This document shows, one piece after another, positions 1 through 7,821 of a DNA stretch of 18,406 nt; the first letter of the stretch is position 1; every line of letters begins with the position of its first letter. The DNA lies in contig JADGJC010000546.1 of the NCBI GenBank assembly GCA_027596075.1, positions 1-18,406 on the forward strand. Reading direction: 5' to 3'. The translations under genes and the position numbers were made by a program. Below the pieces are notes generated by a model. That model did not search any database. It was given only the letters and a program-made list of their open reading frames with translations, and was not told the origin of the DNA. This stretch comes from Rhizophlyctis rosea (Eukaryota > Chytridiomycota > Chytridiomycetes > Rhizophlyctidales > Rhizophlyctidaceae).

Positions 1-322
1 TTGTGGACGTATAAGATCACTGTGCCACGGGCTTAGTGACTGGAAGAGTACCTTAAGTTTTTCCAGGGACCTGTAGTGTCTTCGCTGGTTTCGTTTTAAC
101 AGTGCCAAAGAACCGCAATAGTTCAATCTACACAAGACCCAATTTGAAGGAACTCAAGAAAATTCCAACCATCAACGCAAGCTTGCATGGAAATCACAAA
201 CGTCTCGTCTTTTGGAAAAATGCCAAACCAGAACGCTTGAGGATGTGATGCGGCAAGCTTTCAAGCTTTCATCCCGAATATGCTCCTCGGACTTTGACGT
301 CCACTGCATTCGGGAGAATGAA

Positions 323-463
323 CTACACCAGTGCAACTTCTGCCCAAGAAATGCGATTATGTCCATCAATCTCCTGCTGCGTAACACCGCTAGATTGGAA
401 AATGGCAATCAAGAAGGGAATGACAGCAACAAGAGCAGAGCCAATATGGATGGCGTTATTCAT
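323..463 (-). CDS. possible small membrane protein or exon (46 codons)
   Basis: A short minus-strand frame runs from an ATG at 463 to a TAG at 323-325. It starts MNNAIHIGSALVAVIPFLIA, a strongly hydrophobic segment long enough for one transmembrane helix, and is followed by a polar tail containing VTQQEIDGHN. This composition resembles a real small membrane protein or a terminal exon more than random translation, but I do not recognise a family. There is an in-frame stop shortly upstream of the ATG, so an additional 5' exon would need splicing. The plus-strand frame over the same bases lacks an early ATG and looks less protein-like. Low confidence. Confidence 0.22.
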   Translation of the reverse strand: MNNAIHIGSALVAVIPFLIAIFQSSGVTQQEIDGHNRISWAEVALV

Positions 464-628
464 ACTGCGGTTGTGGAATTGACCAAAAATTTGATGTTAT
501 ATTACTCCTTTAGCACAAAAATGGAGAACACGAATCCAGCCCAGCTCGAAATTCCACTTGCGTCCAGCTTTGCTTTTGACAAATGACAACTCGCATGCAT
601 TTTTTACATCTGACTTATATGCTGCGGG

Positions 629-637
629 TATATAAAA
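629..637 (+). promoter_or_regulatory. TATA-box-like element
   Basis: The sequence TATATAAAA stands alone in mixed-composition DNA, followed by a pyrimidine-rich stretch from about 690 that would suit a fungal 5' leader. No convincing intact gene follows on the plus strand; the first protein-like frame downstream is only 28 codons (935-1021). If functional, the element would serve a lost or degraded gene. Confidence 0.3.
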
Positions 638-689
638 CACTGCAATCGCAATATAAACGCTGAATTCTGCATCGCAACCAGTCTCGCAA

Positions 690-1021
690 ATTCCCAGCTA
701 ACTCAATTTTCGCGCCCTATCAAATTTTGCTACACACCACCATCACCCGACAACCCCTCACCCCATTTCCTCCTCTCCCCGCCCCGCCCCCTCCCGCATT
801 CTCACCACAAAGGGGGCTAGTCGATAATATACCCACCCTCCTTCCTTTCTCCTCATCGCTGACTCTTCTTCGCCATCTTCGCCTCCAACCAATCCAAATA
901 CCAATCCCCTCCTACTTTCCTCATCCCTCTCCTGATGCACCCTCAACAACTTTCCGACTTATTCCAAACGTTTCTCCACACCGCAGGTCTAGCAGCTGCT
1001 GAGTTCCATCGCTACAGATGA
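690..1021 (+). other. pyrimidine-rich tract with a 28-codon open frame
   Basis: From about 725 to 935 the plus strand is dominated by C and T. It ends in an ATG at 935 that opens a 28-codon frame to a TGA at 1019-1021. The short peptide begins MHPQQLSDLFQTFLHTAGLA, which looks protein-like. It could be a first exon or the broken start of a gene, but no continuation by a clear splice site was found: downstream frames are G-rich and quickly closed. I cannot assign a function. Confidence 0.2.
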
Positions 1022-1239
1022 TGCGGATGGTGATGTCAATTGGGGAGTTGAAAGAGGAAATAGGGAACGGAAAGTGGGGTGTGGGATGGGTGAGGGGACG
1101 GGGTGGGAGATATAGGAGGTTGGATGGAACAGTGAGGGTGCGATGTTGGTATGGGGAGAGGTGGAAGGGATGTAGGGATGGTTTGGTGTGGGCTGTCATG
1201 CGACGATTGTGCAAGGGTTTGCTTTGGAAATGAAATGCG

Positions 1240-1860
1240 TGCGGGAGGTGGACGTTGCTGTTGCTGCTGTGGTGGATGCTTGTTCGAGTACAGTCTTCCG
1301 CAAGTTTCATGCTCCGCCCGGATGATGTTCATATAGTCATTCATATCCGAACGCCAAGTCGCCTTCCGAACCGTCTCCAACTGCTCATCTGTCGCAAAAT
1401 TCAACAAAACCCTCAAAATCTCACCATGTCCATACATCCCGACCTTTTGCACAAATTGTGCAGTCAGTGTCCTAAGGCTCGCCCCCGCCCCCAAACCACG
1501 CCGTGATGATCTTGATGCCCTTATTTTTGTACTTCCTTATAGGTCCGAAATGATCTTCGGAGTCGGAATGAACCCTATATTTCTCCGGTAGGAGTGCCAT
1601 TCGCAAACTGTCACCATCCTGCGCATCAGCATTTGCTCCACTTTTTCAACAACAACTCCACCACTTCGGTCCGGCCAACTCGTCCTGCGGATACTCTCTG
1701 CGCCTACCATTAAAAACATTTCAACGGAATCCGCATTGCCGCTCGAGCCGCACGATTCAGTATGTTGCCGTTTGCGATGTTGGGGTTGCGGCCAGCAGCG
1801 CGGTGCTTAGGGTTTCCAAGGCGGCCGCATTGTAGTGGTGCAATGCTATCTCCTGCTAGA
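1240..1860 (-). pseudogene. ankyrin-repeat gene relic, multiply frameshifted
   Basis: Read on the minus strand from 1860 downward, ankyrin-like blocks appear in succession but in changing frames: GRNPNIANGNILNRAARA, then NADSVEMFLMVGA, then AGRVGRTEVVELLLK followed by SGANADAQDGDSL, then KNKGIKIITAWFGAG, then ASLRTLTAQFVQKV and GHGEILRVLLNF. The ankyrin pattern (helix, turn, helix with VVELLL, loop with GANADA) is clear. Two frame breaks sit in homopolymers: a run of five T on the plus strand at 1642-1646 and a C5-G-C5 run at 1482-1492. Others lie near 1700 and 1745. After the ankyrin part the frame runs into a Gln-rich then Pro-rich tail. It is most like the family of the plus-strand copy at 5461-7205. 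Sequencing error could explain one break but hardly all. Confidence 0.68.
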
Positions 1861-1970
1861 AGCTTTGATCGTGCGCGTCAAAGAACCTTGCGCGATCGTT
1901 GCTTCAAAGATGGCCAAAGTCGATAGGCGTGTGGCGTCAGCAACCTGGCATCAGCTCTCAGCTTCAACTC

Positions 1971-2207
1971 TTACTTCGGACCCTTGAGCGGCTTCGTCGT
2001 ATCGAAATCAAAGTCGTATGTTCCCAAGTGGGCGGTAAATGCCGTCACACCGTCCTGCGGCGTCACCGTCTGAGATTGCAGGCAGTCTTTTCCGCTTTTG
2101 TGGCCTAAGCAACGGGTGATATTGAACAGCTTGTAGTCTCTCGGTTGGGACATGTCTTGCTGCGTCAAGCCCGCGTGTTCCAGCACTGGCAAGTGTGACC
2201 AGTGCAA
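1971..2207 (-). CDS. unrecognised protein-coding fragment, possibly a 3' exon
   Basis: A minus-strand frame ends in a TAA at 1971-1973 and covers about 78 codons. It has no ATG at its upstream end (the open stretch begins with TTG) but contains a candidate acceptor, ACGCAG, just before a QDMSQPRDY segment, so it may be the last exon of a spliced gene. Third positions are often G or C and the protein text (FNITRCLGHKSGKDC, then TAHLGTYDFDFDTTKPLKG) looks natural. Three cysteines and acidic/aromatic clusters suggest an extracytoplasmic protein, but no family is recognised. It ends just upstream of the minus-strand ankyrin relic. Confidence 0.25.
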   Translation of the reverse strand: MHWSHLPVLEHAGLTQQDMSQPRDYKLFNITRCLGHKSGKDCLQSQTVTPQDGVTAFTAHLGTYDFDFDTTKPLKGPK

Positions 2208-2320
2208 GCCCTACCTAGGCTGCTGATCCCAGTATCCTTGTGTATATCACAACCGCTATACAGATATGTGCGGAGTTGCTGAATCCATTTTTAGCGAAGT
2301 TTGTACAGTGTAAGTTAGGC

Positions 2321-2545
2321 CTACATATGACGATTGAAAAAAAGAAAGTCAGCGATTTGTGTGAGACAAGATTCACATTCTCTTTTCGAAGCTTTGGAGC
2401 CGGGGCCCGTCAACTTTGTCCCCGATTCCCAACCCTTCACAACATGAAAGCCTTGTTTTTGAAAGTTTGTGATGAAAGATCCCCAATACCCATCAAACCC
2501 CAAATCATTGACCATTTTGAACCTGTTGAAAGTCTGCTCAAGCAT
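2321..2545 (-). CDS. unrecognised small open frame
   Basis: An ATG at 2543-2545 on the minus strand opens 74 codons ending at 2321. The text contains NDLGFDGYWGSFITNFQKQG and a later GWESGTKLTGPG, which look like genuine protein. It could be an upstream exon of the same gene as the 1971-2207 fragment, but no good donor (GTAAGT or GTATGT type) was found to join them. No family recognised. Confidence 0.18.
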   Translation of the reverse strand: MLEQTFNRFKMVNDLGFDGYWGSFITNFQKQGFHVVKGWESGTKLTGPGSKASKRECESCLTQIADFLFFNRHM

Positions 2546-3028
2546 TCAGGCGAAGGCGTGTAGGAAACACAATCCTTCACCACTACGTCCACCCACAACA
2601 CCAACCACCAAAATGTTCCCTCCGCTAAAGCACCTCAAAAACACATTACATTGACCCTCTGACAGGCAGAGGAAACACCATCGGGGGTTTCCGCTTGTTT
2701 GTCAGATGTTCGACCCGGAGAACCGGAGGAGACTATTCTAGAGGTAGAGATCTGCACAAGCGACTTGAGGAAATGTGAACCGATTTCTCAAAATACTGGA
2801 GCGACGCGGAGGTGCGGATTGGAGCAGGGAGGGACGGTGGAAGGTCAGAGTTGGGAGGGTTGTCTGAAGGCGAAAATCATAGGGAACTGCGGGAGGAGGC
2901 TGATGGATGCTGTGGCAAAGGTTAGAATGGGGGGAAGTGAGAGGTATGGTATCCTAGAACAGGTATGCTGAATCAAAAAAGAAATGAATGCTTCGTATTG
3001 TACCTTATACTGGTTTTCTATTTTCAGA
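2546..3028 (+). other. weakly coding stretch ending in a good intron
   Basis: No gene can be named here. A plus-strand frame of 90 codons (2699-2971) is Gly- and Glu-rich. At its end a donor GTATGC at 2962 and an acceptor TTTTCAG at 3026-3028 define a 67-nt intron of the same style as those in the intact genes. The position, directly before F-box-like text of the second ankyrin relic, matches the intron at 5901-5977 of the third copy. It probably represents the degraded 5' exon of that relic. Confidence 0.3.
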
Positions 3029-3500
3029 AATATTTAGATAAAGTTCAACCCTCCGCGAACTCCTCGAAACCAAAACCGCGGAATGCACCACCCCAACCAA
3101 CAAAGTCGTCCTCCTCTGCAAACACATATGGGGAGACCATATTGGTCAACTCTCCCGACTACCACCCGGAATTTTTCTTCACGTCACTCACATCGCTCTC
3201 ATCGCTCACGACAAGCTGCCCGCAACTTGCACAATGCGGACAAACTCACACGAAGCCTAATCGAGGATCAAGGATTGGTGCAAGCAGAAGCAAGGTGGCG
3301 AAGGTTCCATAAAGACTTGGTATTCTGCTCACACATATGACCAAGATGAATGGCATACAGTGTAAATGACATTTGTACAAGATGGATGGCTGGTATGTGT
3401 GTAATCTGCTTCTCAAACTTGCATTACATGAGGACATTAAGATCCTGCAAGCTTTGGACAATCGGGCACTTAGCAATGCTGCGGAAGAGGGGCATTCCGT

Positions 3501-3610
3501 TTTTCGCGTGGTTCTGTCGAAGCCAACTAGTGTATCCCGTTTAGTAGCGCCACCCACTGTATGCAAGTTTCGAAATTACAACGAGACACCTCGACAGAAC
3601 CACGCGAAAA
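3501..3610. mobile_element. MITE-like insertion with perfect 20-bp inverted termini
   Basis: Bases 3501-3520 (TTTTCGCGTGGTTCTGTCGA) are the exact reverse complement of 3591-3610, with 70 bases between. The element falls in the middle of an ankyrin helix: removing about 120 bases around it joins AAEEGH-S to EFVKSLVEVNADV, a normal ankyrin repeat, in the same frame. It therefore looks inserted. No transposase is encoded and a clear target-site duplication could not be pinned down, so a MITE-like identity is inferred from structure only. The insertion brings the in-frame stop at 3616-3618. Confidence 0.55.
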
Positions 3611-3789
3611 GTGGTTAGGAGTTTGTCAAAAGTCTGGTGGAAGTGAACGCTGATGTACAAACCCGCAAGGGTGGAGGATTATGGCCTTTAACCTTTTATG
3701 CACAGCTGCACGAAAATAAAAGCGTTGAGATGATGATTTTATTTTGTTGAAAGAACGGACGTTGGCAGCGCGTTGGTCATGAGGCATCG

Positions 3790-4535
3790 TGTTGTGCGGA
3801 TGTTGATGTTGTGCGGAAGTGGATGTTGTGCGGCAATGGATGTTGTGCGGCAGTGGATGTTGTGCGGAAGTTGAATAATGTTGTGTGGAAGTTGATTGTT
3901 GTTGTGCGGAAGTTGATGTTGTGCAAATATTGATGTTGTTCGGAAGGTGATGCGCAGACATTGATGGTGTGCGGATGTTGATGTTGTGCGGATGTTGATG
4001 TTGTGCGGAAGGTGAAGAGCAGACCTTGATGGTGTACCGATGTTGATGGTGTGCGGATGTTGTTGTTGTGCAAAAGTTGATGTTGTGCGGACATGTTGTG
4101 CGGAAGTTCATGTTGTGCGGAAATGTTGTGCGGAAGTCAATGTTGTGCGGAAGGTGATGTTGTGCAAAAGTTGATATTGTGTGGAAATGTTGTGCTGAAG
4201 TTGATGTTGTGCGGAAGTTTATGGTGTGCGGAAATGTTCGGAAATTGATGGTGTGCGGAAGATGGTGTGCGGAAGTAGATGGTGTGCGGAAGTTGATGGT
4301 GTGCGGGCATGTTGTGTGGAAGTTGCTGTTATGCAGAAGTTGATGTTGTGCGGAAGTTGATGGTGTGGGGAAGGTGATGTTGTGTGGATTGTGCGGAAGT
4401 TCATGTCGCGAAGGTGATGTTGTGCGGATGTTGATGGTGTATGAATGTTGATGTTGTGCGGATGTTGACGGTGTGCGCATGCTGTTGTTGTGCGGATGTT
4501 GCTATATTGTGCCGATGTTGATGTTGTGTGGATGG
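3790..4535 (+). repeat. 17-bp/13-bp minisatellite (TGTTGTGCGG core)
   Basis: About 45 degenerate head-to-tail units with the core TGTTGTGCGG or TGGTGTGCGG followed by a 7-base spacer, usually AAGTTGA, giving 17 bp. A second unit class has a 3-base spacer (ACA, AAA or GCA), giving 13 bp; it lacks four bases of the spacer. Neither 17 nor 13 is a multiple of three, so the array cannot carry a single-frame protein repeat. The complementary strand has no stop codon in any frame of the consensus, which creates a long spurious minus-strand frame (3626-4480). The array sits inside the ankyrin relic. Confidence 0.9.
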
Positions 4536-5012
4536 ATATTCTTGAGTATCGGGCTAGACTTTCATGCTCAAATAATAGGCTTTGCTGACCTCTGCCGTTG
4601 GGGGTGATCTGAAGATAGTGAAGGTTTTGTTGAAGACCGGAGCGGATGCAAATGCCGATGGCGGGGAAGGACAGGGGCCTTCAAGTTGGAACAGGTGGCT
4701 GGTAGAAGGCATATCAATGTTGTTCGTTTGCTTATGGGTGCGGGGGCTGGAAACTGGGAAGCTGCTTGTGGCGTCGCTTATCATCACCGCCGGGAGGATA
4801 TTGTGCAGTTCTTTGCCCAAGCAGGTGTGGATGTACCGAAAAATGTGCAGTGGAAGCCGTTGCGGAAACGCCGCTTCACGGCCTCCCGTCGTGAGGAACC
4901 CCGCTTTCGAGTGGTAACGACCAACGATGTTCATGATCAATATATGGCTCTGACTTCTGATCGTTACCCTGAAGAACAACTTGAGGGAATATGGGTGTCT
5001 AATCAACCGTAA

Positions 5013-5460
5013 AATAATAGTTATGGGTTCGCAACGTCTCTCTCTCAAAACAAAGGTGTGAAAAAATAGGTCATGATATTCTGTAGCCCGGCGAAAGTTT
5101 CCAAGCCACTCGTAGTCCAGTCCGTCGGACCTCGTTGTTCCAACTTCCACCAGCCCAAAAAGACCAAACCCCATCCTTCTCAAGTTTCCCACGTCGATGT
5201 GGATTGATCAACTTGCTTGAACTTTGTTGGTTTGCCAAATGCCGGGGTATTTCTACTGAAACGAAAATCTGCGGCATCGACTTGGAGGAAACGAGCGAGA
5301 AGGAGAAGCGTCCTTATGAAAAGCAGGACACAACAGACGGGGAAGCCAGTTAATTGGCAAAACGTGAGTTGCAAATTTGGTAAACAAATACTTCTATGCG
5401 CCAGACTTGAGTGACCTAACGGAGCCTCGATGGGCCAATATTAGCCAAACTATTTGACAG
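5013..5460 (+). other. spacer, possible non-coding or 5' exon of the ankyrin gene
   Basis: No firm gene. A frame containing NFVGLPNAGVFLLKRK and ending NWQN runs to a GTGAGT donor at 5364. A branch-like CTAAC lies near 5416 and GACAG at 5456-5460 directly precedes the ATG of the ankyrin gene. Splicing 5364-5460 would keep the frame, so an upstream exon is possible; however that frame has a stop at 5205-5207 and its first ATG is near 5313. The simpler reading is a 5' flank with translation starting at 5461. Confidence 0.3.
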
Positions 5461-7205
5461 ATGGCACGATCTCGTAACAACGCACTACCCATCACAATAA
5501 TCGACCTTCCCCTCCCACCGCCCACCACAAACACCTACATCCCCCTCCCACCACTCTCCACAAACACCGACCTTCCCCTTCCCTCACTCGTCAAACAAAT
5601 TAACCTTCCCTTCGCACCACCCATCACAAAAGCCGACTCTCCGCTCCCACCACCCTCACGCTCCCGCCCTCTCCCCCACACCCTCACTCATCCGATCATG
5701 CCTGCCGCAGAATGCGGCGTGAATGACGAGAGCCTTGGGTCGGCGGAGACGGGAGTGATGCACGTGTTGTGGAGAAGTCTTTTGGGGAGAGGGGTGGGAG
5801 GACTTTGTTGTTTGAGACGGAGGTGGAGAAGGAGGTTGAGAGGAGGGTTGGCGAGGCGGTTGAGATGGCCAGAAGGGAGGAGAGGCAGAAGCATGAGAAG
5901 GTGAGCTCTCCCACCATTTCCAAGTATTCCGAATACGTCGTTGATATTTAGGTCATTTTCTGCTGTGGAATCTTTAGGCACTAGCAAAAAAAGACGAACA
6001 AATAGCCTCCTTGACAAAAGAACTCCACGCCCTCCGTCGAAAAACAGCCAGCATCATCGACATCCTACCACCCGAACTCCTCCTCGCCATCGCCCACGCA
6101 GCACGCAGCACACCCGCAAGCAGCTCGGAATTTTCGTACATCCTGCAAATTCGTCCAATCCGTTGTTACCGACAAGGACCTTGTTTTCGCAGAAGCAGCA
6201 TGGCGACATAGCCATCATGGAATCAACAATTGCTGGCAATGGGCGGTCCGAAATTGGCATCCCGACATCCTGACCTCACGATTAGCATTTGTCGATCAAA
6301 AACTGCGCGAGGAGCTCCTTGCAGCTGCAGCAGAGCGTGGGGATAGCGACTTGCTCACCATTCTCATCCAAAGTGGCATCGACGTCCACGCAGACGAAGA
6401 ACTCCCACTCAAAGCAGCAACGTGTGACGGCCACCTCCAAACAGTGAAACTATTGGTAGAAGCTGGTGCCGACATTCACGTCGCGCATGACCTACCGCTT
6501 GACAACGCGATATTTCATGATCAAATCAACATCGCCCAATACTTGCTAAGTGTCGGGGCCGATGTACGTGCAAGTGACCAGCAGCGTGGGGGAAGCATTG
6601 TCAGGCTTGCTGTCGACAATGGGAATAGAGAGATGGTTCAGTTGTTGCTGGAGGCTGGCGCGGATGTTGATGCGGGAGATGGCGAAGCAATATATACAGC
6701 TTGCGAAGGTGGACATTTTGACATGGTCAAGTTGATGATTGCGCACGGAGCAGATCTAAATGCAGTACGAGATGGCCCACTGCAACCGGCGGCAGGAGGT
6801 GGGAATGCGGACATTGTGAAGTTTCTCTGGGACTTGGGTGTTAGGACAGAAGCAGTTGGAGCAATGATTCGGGCAGTTAGGGAAGGTCACGGCGACGTCG
6901 TGAAGTTCTTGTTGGGGGTTGGCGAGACTTACTATTCTTGGCGGGAAAGGGTATATTACGATCATAAGAGTGAACTTGGGAAGATTTTCGTTGCGGGGGG
7001 GTCATGGCAGAAAGTTATTCGGTCTGGGAATGCCGAACTTGTGTCGATGATGATTGATGCCGGGCAGGGAGATTTGGAACAGGGATGTGCAGACGCATTC
7101 CGCTATTATAAGGACGACGTCGTTGATGTTTTCAGAGGAGTTGGAGTGGAGGTGCCCTGGTGGGCAGAACGGGGTGATGATTTTGATTATTGGGAAAGTC
7201 CGTAA
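5461..7205 (+). CDS. coiled-coil, F-box-like, ankyrin-repeat protein (frame breaks)
   Basis: Starts at ATG 5461. Order: a Pro-rich 11-residue repeat region; after a frame switch near 5750, a charged coiled coil (EVEKEVERRVGEAVEMARR); an intron 5901-5977 (GTGAGC...TTTAG, 77 nt, phase 0); more coiled coil (IASLTKELHALRR); an F-box-like motif IDILPPELLLAIAHAA; a second frame switch around 6090-6143; ARNFRTSCKFVQSV and FAEAAWR; then about nine ankyrin repeats from about 6305 to 7180 (for example MVQLLLEAGADVDAGDG, HGDVVKFLLGVG). The stop is at 7203-7205. F-box/ankyrin proteins typically recruit substrates to SCF ubiquitin ligases; that role is inferred here. No clean splice pair explains either switch, so this may be a young pseudogene, or contain sequence errors. 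It is the best-preserved of three paralogues in the window. Confidence 0.72.
5502..5666 (+). repeat. 33-bp tandem repeat coding 11-residue Pro-rich units
   Basis: Five consecutive 33-base units (5502-5534, 5535-5567, 5568-5600, 5601-5633, and a diverged 5634-5666) encode variants of DLPLPPPTTNT: DLPLPPPTTNT, YIPLPPLSTNT, DLPLPSLVKQI, NLPFAPPITKA and DSPLPPPSRSR. The period is a multiple of three and the frame is open through all units, unlike the 17-bp array at 3790-4535. It likely forms a flexible or polyproline-helix N-terminal segment. Confidence 0.75.
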
Positions 7206-7821
7206 TACATAGTTCTACAAGAAAACATTGATTCCAAATGATCATCTGATTGTGGGGAAGCGATGCGCCAAATTTTCGCCGCGCAGAATAGGGACAAACA
7301 TCTGGTTGGCAAGTCGAAAGAGTTGCATCATGGCGGAAGCGTCCCACACTGCGTATAACTACTACATGCAACAACAAGAAATACACATTATATAAGCAAA
7401 CAGCAAATTACAAATGAGTAAACCAGACACCTGCAACAGCACACCCTCCTCCCCCAACAAAGAAACCCAATCAAAAAACACAACTTGAAACAACAGAGAG
7501 CAAATTGTCCCTCGCAAAAGAAAGCCTAACTACAACTACGACTAAACGGTTCAAAAGAAGTCGAAAGGGAAAAGCAAAAGCACAGGAGAGAGCAAAAACA
7601 TAAAATAGACAAGGCGGTAGGGGAAAAAAGGAAAGCAGACGCCCAACAAAGAAAACCCGAAAGAAGAAAGCATATATAGAACCCGAGGCGACCAGCACCT
7701 GAAACCAACGATCCTGAACGCACAAACCAAAGTCCGTCCACAAAAAACAAGAAACAAGAAAAACCCAGAACCACGAAAAACAAAAAACCGAAACGCAACA
7801 GTAAACACCATCCCTCCCATC
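7206..7821. other. convergent spacer, A-rich on the plus strand
   Basis: The spacer lies between the stop of the plus-strand ankyrin gene and the stop of the minus-strand Mei2-like gene, so it should hold both 3' untranslated regions. It is A-rich on the plus strand between about 7390 and 7810. This produces long Phe/Leu/Ser-rich open frames on the minus strand that look like composition artefacts. No clear polyadenylation signal, RNA gene or repeat was recognised. Confidence 0.6.

Larger units (their letters stand above)
3029..5012 (+). pseudogene. F-box-like/ankyrin-repeat gene relic, interrupted
   Basis: In order on the plus strand, with frame changes between them: an F-box-like segment around 3150-3215 (RLPPGIFLHVTHIAL), then AARNLHNADKLTR and EDQGLVQAEARWRR, which match ARNFRTSCKF and DKDLVFAEAAWR in the copy at 5461-7205; then ankyrin text ALSNAAEEGH, an insertion, then FVKSLVEVNADVQTR; a one-base frame break near 3740; a long minisatellite; then LTSAVGGDLKIVKVLLKTGA (from 4585), another frame change near 4670, and HINVVRLLMGAGA to a final stop at 5012. 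An in-frame TAG lies at 3616-3618. The ending DIVQFFAQAGVDVP parallels DVVDVFRGVGVEVP of the third copy, supporting paralogy. With this many lesions it cannot encode a full protein. Confidence 0.7.

Noticed and set aside
212..586. Plus-strand open frame of 124 codons
   Set aside because: It begins with TTG, not ATG, has no family resemblance, and overlaps a more protein-like minus-strand segment.
3626..4480. Long minus-strand open frame (284 codons) of Thr/Ser/His/Asn-rich repeats
   Set aside because: It is the complement of the 17/13-bp minisatellite, whose consensus has no stop in any minus-strand frame. The unit length is not a multiple of three, so the frame arises from composition, not selection.
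3790..4535. Possible CRISPR array
   Set aside because: Units are 13-17 bp with no unique spacers, degenerate cores, and sit in a eukaryotic ankyrin relic.
4554..5192. Minus-strand open frame of 212 codons
   Set aside because: It lies antisense to clear ankyrin text of the plus-strand relic and has no recognisable protein pattern.
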